Assembly: GCF_964355755.1 (NCBI RefSeq)
Contig: NC_092671.1
Location: 15,604,501 to 15,668,500 of the forward strand
Origin: Antedon mediterranea
Lineage: Eukaryota > Echinodermata > Crinoidea > Comatulida > Antedonidae
DNA: 64,000 nt
Direction of reading: 5' to 3'
Made by a program: the position numbers and the translations under genes. Numbering within the stretch: the stretch's first letter is position 1; the number at the start of each line of letters is the position of its first letter. The notes under the pieces were generated by a model, which saw only the letters and a program-made list of their open reading frames with translations, ran no database searches and was not told the DNA's origin. Shown piece after piece: positions 24,101-39,506 of the stretch.

Positions 24101-27100
24101 CTAGCCCAACCAGTGAGGGACATTGTAACAAATGAATGCAGAGATAAATGACAAGGGGTTGAAATAGAGCAGACCATCGGGGTAACACCATACCTTTTCC
24201 CAAAGATGTACTCGGAAATGGATCTACATTTTTTAAGTCCTTATTCAAGAAGTTCTACCACCAGAACTACTGTCAACGAGAGCCTTAAACCTGTGCCGAT
24301 ATTATGGCTGTGGTTGGCAACGCCCCTGTCTTAACCGTTCAGTGACTCAACGATTAATATATTATGGTATACACCAATGATACATATGAAATGATAGTAT
24401 GAAAAAATCATGCATATTACATGCAAATGCAGCGGAATACACAACTTTACTAGCTAAAAAAGTTGGCATTGAGTAAAACTAACACATGTTTTGTGAATAT
24501 GAAAGGTTTCCAAATATAATTCAACATTTTAATTACCATATGACCATGAAATGATACACATTACATTGATAAAAATTAAGAAAGAATACTTACGATTGCC
24601 TAGGCACTTATTGAACGATTGCAAATACACAATTTGTAAATAAAATTTGGTATATTTATTTTTATATTACTTTATTGCAGTTGCAATTTTTAATAATTGT
24701 TTTTCTGGATCATTTGATTATATTTGGACATAAAATTATTCTTCTTTTCTTCCAATTACTATTTGAAATATTACCAAAAAACACTATGATTTTATCTTAA
24801 ATATAACATAAAGTTGATTACAAAAGTTACTTTTAGTTTGGTTGTGTATCTGTAAAATATAATCTCTCGTTTAACTTAGAATAAACGTTGGATAGAACAA
24901 CTATTATAACTTTAATAAACTAAGGAAGAATTGAACTAAGAACCAGGATGCTGCTTATTGTTATCAAAACTAAGACACTTTTCTACTACTAGTACTATGT
25001 CATACAGGATATACTAACCACAGTGCATTGAGGAAATTGCTATTAATATGATGTTAGGATATGATACAGGTACAGCAAGATCTAAAACTAAATGAAACGC
25101 TAAGATAAAGCAGTAAATGCTATACATAAAATTTATTTAGCAATCACAAGCACCTGATATTAACTTTTGAAAACGTTCTTTACTAATACTGTAATATTCA
25201 TCAATATTCCTTACAAAAACAACAACAATTGCAACAATCATATTTTATATAACAATGCTATTAAATGATACTACAAATTACTTAAGTTTACATTTTTCTA
25301 AACATCAAAATTTTACCTTTTTATTTTTTGATTGTATAGAGTATCACGGTGCTGACGTCACGACGGTAGGTGGCCCTGCATGGTTGCTAGCGCAACCAAA
25401 AATGCGTTCAACCTGCCGAGTGACTCCAAGGTCACCAATGGTTTGGAATAGGCTTATTGATGTAGTCATTTTAAAACTTAATAATTTTCAATAAAAACAA
25501 ACTAAAATTTCAAAAGATCACTAAACATTTGTTTTAAATAATCTATTTATTCTTCAACTACAGTTTAAGTTAAAAAAAATCAAGCTAAGATACATAATTT
25601 GATAGAAATACAGATCTTTACTGTTTATCAACATATAGCGTTGATGGCATTTTTTGTGACATCACACCGCGATACTCTATAATTAATTAGGATAATATTA
25701 CATCAATTAAATCAATCTATACGGTAAAGATGAGAAACTCTACCAGTAAAATCACACTACCAGTGCCCTACGACCTATTGGTAGGAAATCCAATAATATC
25801 TATCTTTGACCCATACATTGACATTTGTGCATATATAATAATAGGCCTAGCTTCTACAGTAAAATATAGTACTTTTGATACAAAGTGGCATATTGGTTTT
25901 TCGTCTCTTGCTCTGTAATTTGTAGGCTAGGGTCTTTAGTAAAAAGCTTTGTGTTTTTGTTACAACAATACATCTTTACTCTCACATACCCTGTGAATTA
26001 ATATATTCAAAAAGTGTCAAAATTTTAACACAGATATTAAGTATATTATATAAATAGAACCCTTTTTAAATAAAAATGTGTACTATAAATAAATTTAATA
26101 CAGCACTAACAGTTCTTTGGATATAATTGTTTTCATGATTTTTAGTTGCACTGGAAGAATAGCAGCAGCACTATTATATATACAATAATGAGATAACAAA
26201 TACAGGTTGTATCCTATATTGTCCAACTATGTACAGAGAAGAGTCTGCTTTCTGGTTTTGTTTTTAAAAGTGTAAAAGATACCAAAAGTTTAGTTATAAC
26301 AAACAATCTCTTCTTGTTTAATTTCTATACCATAGTTTACAAAATCAGACAACAGAGCTGTTTCAAGACCTTTTCTCTTAGAATCTTGGAGGGTTTCTTC
26401 TGATTTAAGGATTCTCCTCGTCTTTTTAACTTAATATCATCATCTATATCAAGACTTATCTCTGTTTCTCCTTCTCCGTGTTCCGAATGGACATCATCAG
26501 AAATGCAGCTTGTGAAGAAATGGTTATACTAAGCGATATCTTTAGAAAATTGTACAACTTAACATGCACAAGAAATTGGTCTCAATTAAATGTAGTGAAC
26601 TTACAGACAAAACACATATTACTAGTATCCTACTAATACTCATAGCAAAACTATAACACATACTGTACCTAACACAAAATGTTTACTAAATGATGCCAAA
26701 CAGTACAGTTCTCAAACCACAGTAGTAAGTTTACAGAAAATAAAAGGAATAATAACTTAAATGTATGTTTAAGGTATGGCACAATACAGACACATTACTT
26801 TAGTAAACAAACTAAAGATACATGATTCCAATTTAAGTACACACCTACAATTAATAAGATAAACATAAATACAAAATATTGAAAGCACTCAGAACATAGA
26901 CAATAAATAATGCAGGGAAGATGGGAATTACTAGTTAATTTAACATTTAACTAGATGAATTTAACAGTTTCGCAACGATCTAACAATCACAGAAATGATG
27001 ATAAATAATAAATGAATACAGTAACATCTAATGTTTTTGTGAAATCAATGACATGACCAAAATATACTGTAATGAAATTCAGTCAACAGAAATCTCAATA

Positions 27101-30100
27101 ATACTGTTTAACAATAATATACAGTAAAACTAAAATAAAGATTTGTTTGACAGAATCATAAATTAAATAAAAACAACTGTTCATTGCTAATATGAAAATA
27201 AAACACTTGATAAATTATCAAAATATAAAACTTCGATACTATAAAAGGGTTCGCAAAACATAATAAGAGGACTAAATATGTGTGATGAACATGGCACACT
27301 TACTTGGTAGAATCAAGATGGCGTTTTCTTAGCTCGGTATTTGCGTTATCATCGTTCATCATTAGATCTTCAATACCATTGTGATTTCCATTGAAGACAT
27401 GCTCATCAGCATCAGTTTCTAGAGTGTTGTCATTGTCATCCTCGTCATCATCTTCATCCACATTTACGCTGCTAACACTTTCACTTTTCCGTACAACCTT
27501 GGTGAAAGTCAATCAACTTTATTTTAGATCGGTATAACAAATAAAATGTCAGTCACAATGCAATAAACAAAAATTTTATTGGGAAAAAGTTATTCCGCAG
27601 AAATAGCAGGAAAAGCCTACTTAACTGTTGCTGCTGCTGTGTCATGTGTGCATAGCAAAATATACCTCATGATTTTTCACTGTTGTTAACATACAAGAGA
27701 CAGTTACCCGTCATTTCAATTGATAATTTGCTATAGCAATTTTTTCGCGATGGGTGTACGGTAAGCATGTGCCACCAAATCGTAAATCTCGCAATTGTTC
27801 AGTTGTTCCCTAATACGTTGTCAAAATATGGTTCTCGGTAAAGTTGTCCTTTAAAGGGTTCAATGATTAACGTTTAAAGGAACACGACCGAGGTGCATAT
27901 ATTTAATATATTTTACATCTAATTCAGAATTTCTTTATCAAATGTCAAATTAATAAAAGAAAATTAAAATAGTTTAAATAAAACAATTTTTGCACAAATT
28001 TATTAAATGCACTAGTATTTGGTTATTTTGATTACATTTTCTTACCATAAATGCCTTGGGATCTGAAACACTCATTTTGCTTTTCTTGGGAGCTGCTTCT
28101 AAAGCCTAATTAAAATAAAAGTAGAGAAATTCAAAATGAAATGAAGGATACAATAAACTGTTAAGCTCTGTCTACACTATCAAATTTAATGTGACAACAA
28201 ACTGTGATGTGTCCATATATGGACACGATGATGTCATATCACTACCATATTTGAGCATATCACTACCATATTTGGGTATATACACTTTTTTGGCTAACTA
28301 GTAAAAGCTTTAGAAATGTTTGCAAGGTGCTGAAACTGTGCCATAAGACAGAAGACCACATAATTTAAATTTCTTCAATGAGGAGAATTAACTGAGAGAA
28401 ATAATTCGCAAAAAAGACAGCACCAAAGGGCATGATGTTTATTATTTCAGCCCATAAGATAAAGATAACTCAAGATTTGAATATGTTACGTCACTATATA
28501 TAGTATTGATCTTTCTGAAAAACATAAGCATGGTCTCTAAGTTTTTACTTAGTACTTACTTATTACTGCTAAATTATTTAGGAAGATTATGACACTATCG
28601 TGCAAACCAACCAACAACAACAAAAAAAACAAATTTTTAAAAAAACAAGAAAACAAAGAAAGTACTATAAATTTTTCCAAGTAACAAACATCTTTCTCAT
28701 TGAATAGAATATGCTAGCAAAGCTACTCCCAGCAACTATAACATCCACTCATTGCCAGACAAAACTTGCACACGTACGTATTTAATTACTGGTTCATCGT
28801 AAAGAATTGTATACAAATAACATCTTTATCTTTTTATGTTCATTACTTACTCTGACACAAAGTCTTATAAACAACCTGCTTTGTGGACCGGAGTGATCTA
28901 CATTAAAAGGCTGCTCTAGGACAAAATCTGGCTGAGACAAAACACGGCGCAAGGGAATATTCAACACACCAACAGACTTGTCTTTCTTACTGTCTTTTAT
29001 CTGGTAAATAAATATAAGTATATAACAAAACCGAAAAAGATTAATAAATGATGAAAAAACCTTTTTTGAAAATGAAAAAGTTAAAGAAATTCTTTAACAA
29101 TTTGAAAATGAAATTAGACATTTTTGGGAATAACACATTGATTTTATAGATTCTTACCGTTACATCAAGTGATTGGACATTTGGATCTTGCACAAGAAAA
29201 TGGAACACTTGTTCCCAAACAGGACTGCTGTTATCAACGATTATCTGAAATAGAAGAATGTGTAAAATGTAATGAGAAAAATGGAATACAATTTAAATTT
29301 TATCGAGGTTTTTTTATTGCACACTTGACAGACGATAGTAAAGATAATGCATGCTAAAAAATACTACTATCTGGTATGGTAGTTTCTAAATCTACACCAG
29401 ATTTTGAAATTGGAGCAGCTGCGGCCATTGTATCGATGCAGATTTTATCAAAAAGGTTGTGAACATGTAACATGCTTAGTAAAATCACAAAAAGATTCTA
29501 GCATAGTTGTAACAAAAGTTTGCAGAAAATAATTTGGCTTTTTATGAAGACTAATAACTATTTAAGAATTTTACCTTTTGATAAATAAGAAGTTTTTAAA
29601 AAAAGTTTTTAAATATTTATATAATATCAAAAAGAACTTACACGACTTTTGTGTTCCACATGACCTAAGGACAGAAGACAGTATGGACTAGGCAAACTAG
29701 ATGATTTCTTGGACGTCTATGCGAGAATATAAAAACATTATTACATTTTGAGTAGTGTTATGAATGTACAGTACTGGTACATGCTAGCACATTGACTTTG
29801 CGCCAACCACTCGCAGAATAATGAATCATACAGTACATCATTATCATACTTACAGGTAAATCTTTGGCCGAGTCAAGACGAACAATTAAAATTGCTGATG
29901 ACACAAGTTCACCCATTGTGGACTCAATATGACGACACTGAGCAAGTTGCTAAAAAATATGTATGAATATAACATGAGTGAAATAAACAATTAAATTTAT
30001 ACATTTTAATTAATATGCAACATGTATATGATTATGATAGTGTATACACATCTATTTACAGTCACTAAAACATAACATTAAACATTATTTATTAATAAAC

Positions 30101-33100
30101 TGCTTTTAGTATATGAACTTGTTGATATATATATTGAAATTCATTTTCTAAAGAAAAGAAATTATCTGCGCTTTTGAGTACAATAATATTAGATGGATCA
30201 AAGGGCGAGAGTGGTACGAGATCTAAAATCTTGTCCACTCCCAATATGCAAACTACTATTTCCATAGATTTTAGCAAGAGACTTAAGGCCAATTTACACA
30301 GACAAGCGGTAATGGTAATAAAATATACAATCTATGTTATTCCTTATGACCATTTAAACACAACGCGGAGCGGACGGTAGAAACAGATTCTATGGACAAG
30401 CTACACAGTTTTCCGCTTACCACTCGTCTGTGTAAATTGGCCTTTAATTTGATAGGTTTGATGTAATGCTATAATTTATTAATAAGTAATAAACACATAT
30501 TTAAGTAATGTATGTTATTTTCTTGGGCAATCCAACACTTACAGCCTCAGCTATGGTGTGGAATTTGACAATTTTAAACCGTAAATAAAATATAAATATG
30601 TTAAATAAACAAATGTGCGATTCTGCTTTTAGTACTTACAACATTTAGGTCGTTCATTGTATGACTCAAACTAAGCCATGTTAAGTTTATGTGTAGTTCA
30701 CCATTTGTAGCATCTTCTAAAGGTAACCACTGTAATAAAAACATGAATATGTCAAAGCTAACAGTGCTGTGAACTTGTCATGTTAAGTGTTATTATGTTA
30801 TATTAATTATTCTTATATATTATTATTATTATCAAGCAATTCTCATTCTCACAGATTTCCTCATCTTTATCGTTTCAAATTAATTAATTAAATTTCAGTA
30901 TTTCACCGGGCGGTTTAGAATTAATGTTCTTTGCCTGATTTGTTTATACATATATATATAAACAAATAAGGCAAAGAACATTAATTCTAAACCGCCCGAT
31001 GAAATACTGAAATTTAATTAATTAATTTGAAACAATAAAGATGAGGAAATCTGTGAGAATGAGAAAAAGTCGCCCCAACCGAGACTCGAACTCGGACCGC
31101 CTGCTTGATATGCAGATGTCCTAACCATTAGACCACTGGGGCTTTCATGATATTGTTCGAACTCGATTGGATATCGACTCTTTAACATTCTCGGCGTGGT
31201 ACGGCAGAACTGCACTAGTCCTCAGTTGTACGCACGCGCAACAGAGATCAAATTGATACGCCCTCATCTTTCAGTATTTTTATTCTCGAGGCGGGATCTC
31301 CGAAGAGATACTTTTATATATTATAAACACAGCAGGCAAAGAACATTATTATTATAATATTATTATTATATACATATACATATATATATATAAACAAATC
31401 AGGCAAAGAACAGTAATTCTAAACCGCCCGGAGATATACCGAAATTTAATTAATTAATTTGAAACGATAAAGATGAGGAAATCTGTGAGAATGAGAAAAA
31501 GTCGCCCCAACCGAGACTCGAACTCAGACCGTCTATATATATACAAACAAATGTATCATTTCTTTAGTCCGATTTTTAATATGCGGCTAAAATTTTTATC
31601 GCCACAATGTAAGTGTCAAGTTTTTTGTTTGTTACAAAATGGAGGTTGTGCTGAATTTTTCCGGATCATCAGCACAATTTTAACCTTCCAAAAACAAAAT
31701 TACAATGCAATTTCCAGGGATGTGGGCGCCATTACATTCCTAAAATTAGTCCCGGGAAGAAGATTTTAGGCCGCAAAATAAAAAGTTTGCGGAACGCTGC
31801 TTTAGTCAACTTGAATTTACAATACAGAATGTGATATAAATTCTGAAAAAACTGCAAAAGCATTTCCTAAATAAATACAGCAATATATATAGCATTGTAC
31901 TCACTGAATCCAGGCTTCCAGCTTGTGAAATATGATCAATGTCAAGACTTAGGCTAAAAATTAAAAACAAAACAATTATTAAATAAAACATTTATGTTCA
32001 TTGTTACCATATGAATTTGATTCCAAATTTCAATGAAAATATAACAATTTAGTATTGTGATGATGTTTTTTCTTGAGATGAATGACTAGTACAAAATTGT
32101 TTTTTTTGAGATGAGGCAACTGGTGTCACACCATCTAACAAAACAATTAGTGAGTTGATGTTTTCCTTGATATGAGATGACTGGTGCATCAAACAAATTG
32201 TTATGTAATACTGTAGTCAATTCTCAAAAATAAATTATAGAAATGCATGTTTCATATGCATTCCCCTTATCCCCCAGCTATATCTATTTTTGTCTCTTAT
32301 TACACTTTCCACAACAACCTTGCTTCTCCTACACCTTATACTGTTCCCTTCCACTACCTACACACCTTACACTCTGGTGCAAATGAATCAAACAAAAAAA
32401 GTGGTATTAAATATTAGTTTACCTATTGTTCGTAAATATAAATAATTGTGCAAAAACATATGAAATAATACTCATAAACTGATGGTCGATAGATAAATAA
32501 AACAACATAATACAAAAACAAATATGATCACAATTGAAAAATTGAATGTTCAAATGATTCCTCCTCATCTCTATGATGTCAACTACACACACATGGGTTA
32601 CCAATGATATAGAAATATGTGGTGAGCAACAGTGCTGCCATGATAATGTTGGGCTAGAGGCTCAGTTGTATTGTTGGTGCAGAGTGGTGCAAGTAGATAT
32701 AATTTCTATTACAGATGAAATATATTGATTATAATATGTTTAAATAGATATATATATATAATATATATAAAATATATAATTCCTTTAATATATAAATAAA
32801 TGCTTGTTAGAATAGTATAGTATATAGTATAGTAGTCAAATTTAATAATATGACGACCTATACACATATATACGTGCTTTTGAGATAGGTAGGTTTAGTT
32901 TTATAATCTCGACTACCATTTTATATTTCTGCTAAAAATACCATTACGTCCACCAGTACTGCTGCAACTCCTAGGCAACCACCCTTAATTGTGCAGATTC
33001 ATTACACCCCCAACAAAGTACAACATTAGGTTTCAATTACCTATTATGATTTGTTCTGCTTTAAATGACACAAAAAGGAAAACTGGGAGTCAAAAATTAT

Positions 33101-36100
33101 TAAACCATCATCCCAACTTTCTATTTTGTTAGACAGTTTTGAAATGTTATATGGAAAGCATGTTTTGCCAATATTGGGAGGTTAAAGGTCAACATTTGAC
33201 CTCAGACTCCCACTCACTTTCCAAGAGGGTCATCTGAACTGTGTGTATCATAATCAAAGAGGTCTAGGTTTAGAAACTGCCCATCAATCACATCAACTAC
33301 TGCCTGAAATTAAAAATTTAATGTCAATGTCAATCTTCTTTTTTTATAAGAAAAGGGGTATGACCACATCTATTCCAATTAGAAGTGGTTCCATACATTT
33401 TGTATAATAAATAGTAATAAATAATAATCATTCTCGCGCAGATGTAGTGACATTTCTTGAAATTTCAGAAGTTAAAAACTTTTCAATCATCAATCGCAAA
33501 AGTATGGAACCACAAAACAAGATTGAAATACACATGGCATCCGCTGCAAGACTCACTTTCCCATTGGATCATCTTTGTCTGCGTCTTTATCAAAAAGGTC
33601 AATTTCCACTGTCTGCCCGAGTTTCTCAAACACGACAACCTAGAGACAAATAAGAGCCTTGCAAACTGGTCATAACCAATCATGCATTTCCTTATATGAT
33701 TCGTTCTAAATTAACTAAAAAAATACTATTAAAGTGTATTATTATTTATGCCTATTAGTATATTGGGACCCAACAAACTGTCCCTTTAATGGGTGCTCGC
33801 TTAATATGGGTTAACCATAGTGTTAAAAATATATATTTTATAGCCTTTTTTTCAGTTTATGTAAAAGTGTCCCTTTATAGGGGTGTACCCTAAATAGGTG
33901 TGTCCCCTAAATAGGTGTGTCCCCTAAATGGGTGTGTCCCCTGAATAGGGATGCCCCAAATAGTTCTACTGTATTATAATTGAAATCTATTAGACCTGAA
34001 TTTAAGTCTTCACCTTATCAAAACTATCTAGAAGAATACCATACTTAAACACTGAATATTACTATCTAAAGTTAATCGATGCAAACACCGAAGTGAGATA
34101 CCTGGATACTTATGTTGAATAGCTCTATCTCTAAATAACACTGCTGTATGAAATGGAACAACTTCTTTGAATAGCTAAAAAACTACACATTTTAAGCATG
34201 CAATAATCAAAGATAAAAATGAAGTGGAGCTGTAGCTTGGTGGTTAACATGCTTGCCTTCAATCCTGACCTAGTGCCAAGGTTGTAAATCCACTCCCTGG
34301 GCCTTAAATTAGATTTAGTTTTTAATAACGATAAATTATAAAATAGTTTATCCATTCTGTAACTAGCGAGTTTGTGCTTGCTGTTGGATGAGTATGAAAA
34401 AGAAGTTTAGAGTATTTAGTTTTACTAAGTATTACAAACATCATGCGCTATAACTAGCAATGTTATTCTAATTTCCTAATTCTATGGACATTACCTCTCG
34501 TTTTTAAACATGCCATAATAAAATCTAGTATGAGAATGGAGAAAGCATACAGTTTGTTATGTCAAAATAATATAAATGTCTAGTACTGTAATACAATTAT
34601 CATATATAATGAAACGGTTAGTAAAATCTATCTATAAGTGTCATAACATTATGATTCTAATTGGGCATGAGCAGTCAATTGGGTTGTGAGACGGAACTTA
34701 TTATCGACTGACTCACAACTCAATTTAAACCTCATGTACACAAGCTGTAAACATAACCATGATGGATTTGACATTAAAACTAAAAAAAGTACATGCAAAA
34801 AGGTAAAATCTGTAGGCAGTTACCTCAAAATATTTATTCCAACTTGGGTCACAGGTATTATTTATCACCTTTGTTTTGAACTTGTGAGCGCCCACTGAAA
34901 AAAAACAAAAAAACATCTATAATACTCAAGATTAAATGATTAAAAAAATTAATAGTATGATATAGTCTACTTAGGCTATGTTTCCAAAGCTGTAAGAAAA
35001 TTATCGGTTAATTTTTTAACCATAATTATTAAAACAATATAGTGCGCATTTGCAGACATTACCGAACAACCAACTACCCAATCACAGTGCAACAATTTGA
35101 CTTTTAGGTTAAAGGTTAACATTATTGCATTTTATCCGATAATTATAAACTGATTTGAATCAGACAACTATTCTTGAGCGGAACAGTTTCCACAGAAAAT
35201 TTATTGGCATTTCCTTTTTTTTTTGTGTTTAGTGAATATAGAATGACATCTTTTTCAAATTTCCCAGAATGGGGTTACTCCTAAATTAGAACAGGGGGTA
35301 GGCATTCTACTACAGACATTTAAGACTATCTACTTCAAATCAAATAGGGGAATAGTACCTTCCACAACCACATAGGGGTCAGACTTTCCCTTCTTTAAAA
35401 ATCCGATATCCATTTTCATCAAATTTCGAGCTTCCACAATATTGATTCTCAATACACCCTAAAAAACAAAATCCACTTAGTATCAGTTATTGATGAAATA
35501 ACATGGAAAGCAAAGAAAAACAATACAGGCAATATGAAAATTATATAATACATAATTTATAATTATGACACCAGGGGCTTTTAGTGAATGAATTATTAAT
35601 ACAATAAAGCATTGGGCAAGAAGTAATGGATACAGATTATTTATTTACAGATAATTTAATAATTGAGTGGTTAATGATATTGTAAAACATAAAGGCAATA
35701 TAGGTATATACCATGTATTCTGCTTAACTGCATAACATGGCGTTAAGTTTGTGGTGGGTTTAACTGGGAATTGAAATGTATTGGACTGAACCAAGGCAAT
35801 CCAACAACAGGACACTGAGCTCGCCTTGACAAAATAGGAACTCAAAACAGTTTTTTTTTAATCTTGTATCTTGCTGCGACAAATACCAACAGTACTGTAC
35901 ATAATCTGTGACATGTGGTGTCTGTTAAGGGGCATGGACCTGATCGTGTCCCAGCCACCGTTAAAACCCTTTGATCTCTGGAGCTCAGCATTCTGTTCTT
36001 AGATTGCCTTGACTGACTTAGTATGTTAATACAATTTAAAATATTGCCATAGGTAAACCCTTTGATCTCTGGAGCTGCATTCTGTTCTAGATTGCCTTGA

Positions 36101-39100
36101 TTGAACTTATTGAAGTTTACTGCACTGCACATTTAGAAGTGCGTCAATATTCACATGACAGAGGTGTATTACCACATAAGTATATTAATACAATTTTAAA
36201 TATCGAGTTGCTGCCACAGATAAACCCATTGTGTGTTTTACCACATTAGTATATTAATACAATTTTAAATATTGAGTTGCTGCCACAGGTAAACCCATCG
36301 TGTGTATTACCACATTAGTATATTAATACAATTTTAAATATTTAGTTGCTGCCACAGGTAAACCCATTGTGTGTATATACCACATTAGTATGGTAATACA
36401 ATTTGTTGCCTTACCTCAGGCATGGGGTATTTCAAACTTGTCAGGTCCACATCTTCCATAAGACTGACGGGTATACGGTTTGGCAACACAAGGAAATGCG
36501 CAATTTGATCCTCAATGATGTTACGAAGGATACCACTAACGAAAGAAAAGTGTAATATTTATATTTACACATCTTTATTCATTTACGTTTGCTTATTTAA
36601 AATTATTTCCTCAACTTAATTTATTCTCCTGTTCATAATATGTTGAAGATTTTTTTGCAGTAAGTAGCCATTAATTTTTTAATTGGACATTTTTAAAATG
36701 ATATGTCTGACAAATGACAAAACACCATCTGATATTGTTCAGTACCAATTAACAACAGGTTTTTTGTCATCTGGTACTGGTTCAATGATTTTCACAAGAG
36801 GTGAACGGAAATAAACCATCACTGTGACACAATGATAAAAGAAATTCCACATTTTAACCTCAACAATTTTTAACAATTTTAAATATATATAAAAGTAATT
36901 AGGTAATAATCTAAATTATTACAAATTTAGATATCACAATCATCAATTGTGATTGAATAATAAGTGGAGAAGCTTCAGACTCTCACAGGTAAGAAAAATC
37001 AGTTGAAAAAGCCAACATTTCTTTTCATCTCATTTTTCATTTTATTTTGATTTTCTATATATAGAGAGAGCTTGTAGCCCCACTATTTTATTGATTCTTT
37101 GAACTAAATATAGCTGCACATGCAAATATTCTTAATGCATTTATCGATAAAGATATTTATCTCACCTTATGCCTGGGATGTCAAGTACATCTGCTAAATT
37201 GGTTAAATTAAAATCTGTAGCCTGAAAGCGAGTAGATTATATACTTTAAACCATTATACTATAATTAAGAGCATAAAATTAGAAAATTGTGGATGTAAGC
37301 CCTACGAAAGAGAGAAAAGGTTACCCCTTGTTAACTTCTCCACAATTCCAGTAATTGAACAATAATTAATGCACAATGGGTAACATAAATATAATGTGCA
37401 ATGTAATACACTAAATGGGTAAAAAAGATGTCGGTAATTGAGCATTAATGCACAATGGGTAACATAAATATAATGTGCAATGTAATACACTAAATGGGTA
37501 AAAAAGATGTTGGTAATTGAGCATTAATGCACAATGGGTAACATAAATATAATGTGCTATTATTGTAAATACTAAATGGGTAAAAAAGATGTCGGTAATT
37601 GAGCATTAATGCACAATGGGTAACATAAATATAATGTGCTATGTAATACTAAATGGGTAAAAAAGATGTTGGTAATTGAGCATTAATGCACAATGGGTAA
37701 CATAAATATAATGTGCTATGTAATACTAAATGGGTAAAAAAGATGTCGGTAACTGAGCATTAATGCACAATGGGTAACATAAATATAATGTGCTATGTAA
37801 TACTAAATGGGTAAAAAAGATGTTGGTAATTGAGCATTAATGCACAATGGGTAACATAAATATAATGTGCTATGTAATACTAAATGGGTAAAAAAGATGT
37901 CGGTAATTGAGCATTAATGCACAATGGGTAACATAAATATAATGTGCAATGTAATACTAAATGGGTAAAAAAGATGTCGGTAATTGAGCATTAATGCACA
38001 ATGGGTAACATAAATATAATGTGCTATGTAATACTAAATGGGTAAAAAAGATGTTGGTAATTGAGCATTAATGCACAATGGGTAACATAAATATAATGTG
38101 CTATGTAATACTAAATGGGTAAAAAAGATGTCGGTAATTGAGCATTAATGCACAATGGGTAACATAAATATAATGTGCAATGTAATACACTAAATGGGTA
38201 AAAAATATGTCGGTAATTGAGCATTAATGCACAATGGGTAACATAAATATAATGTGCTATGTAATACTAAATGGGTAAAAAAGATGTTGGTAATTGAGCA
38301 TTAATGTACAATGGGTAACATAAATATAATGTGCAATGTAATACTAAATGGGTAAAAAAGATGTTGGTAATTGAGCATAAATGCACAATGGGTAACATAA
38401 ATATAATGTGCTATGTAATAGTAATACTAAATGGGTAAAAAAGATGTCGGTAATTGAGCATTAATGCACAATGGGTAACATAAATATAATATACAACGTA
38501 AAAAAAGATGTTGGTAATTATAACTTACAGGTTTATTCAGAAAGAAGAACGACATTCCACCAATCAGAGGCATGATATTCACCAATGGTTTAATCTCTAC
38601 ACGAAGAGTTCCATGGAGCTATTGTTAAAAAAAAACATTTACCAAAAACTTCATTATTTACTTTAATATATATGTTAACAATGCTAATGATACAGAGTTT
38701 ATACCTAATTACTGTAAGCACTTAAGGATAGTTAGGATACTTAAATATAATTTTGGTTTTAACAGAGTATTAAAATAAAAATATATATATTCTTCACTTT
38801 ACTGTGTAAAATTAATTCTTAAAAATTTAACATAATATGTGTTTGTTTGGTGGTACAGTATTGTACTGTATGTATACACAATCTGCCATTTCAAAGAATA
38901 TTTAGGTCTATATACATTAATATATTATGAATTTATAAATATAAAGTCTGCATTTCACTCAATATTGACAAAATAATAATCAAATTCAAACACCTGGCTT
39001 GAAATATTGATAAACAAATACTTATGAATCATGCACATGTAACTTTCTAAGTAAACAAAATAGTTAATAATTTATGGCATTAGCCAACCTTATTAATCAA

Positions 39101-39471
39101 TAATAGCTAACTTGACTACACATAAAGTATAACATACTAAACTATACTGTACTTGTTGTTTGCTAGCCACTTTGATTCTACAAATATTTAATTTAATAAT
39201 TTGTAAATATAGCACAGTACTTGCATTGTTGAGAATGTTTATTTCATTAAATTAAAAAAGTGCCTGTGGCCATATTCACCATTCACACTTGGGCTAAAGG
39301 AAACACTTGCCCTTAAAATAAAATAAAAATCTCCTATCTAAGTGAATACTAATACAAATACTACAGTACATACTGTACATACATAGTTATTGAGTAAAGT
39401 GAAATACTTTTAAGGGACATATCTGTTTTCCATTAAGCATTGGGTAAGCTAGATATTTCTTAAACTTCTTT

Positions 39472-39506
<35 letters not shown>

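Larger units (their letters stand above)
22600..26340. other. Synaptotagmin intron, 3.8 kb
   Basis: Intron between exons 26341-26508 and 22462-22557. Apart from the SINE and the MITE listed separately I see no coding sequence or RNA gene. Confidence 0.5.

Noticed and set aside
25255-25494. 79-codon plus-strand frame
   Set aside because: It lies mostly within the 25337-25679 MITE.
26260-26400. Second open minus frame (ending near EEIVCYN) as an alternative C-terminus of E-Syt
   Set aside because: Stops just upstream in that frame and no acceptor suits it; the phase-2 donor at 26341 fits the C2C exon instead.
31473-31769. 98-codon plus-strand frame
   Set aside because: It starts inside a SINE copy and runs through its tRNA-like part; no protein-like composition.
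37340-38515. CRISPR-like array
   Set aside because: Units are contiguous with no unique spacers, and the context is a eukaryotic intron.
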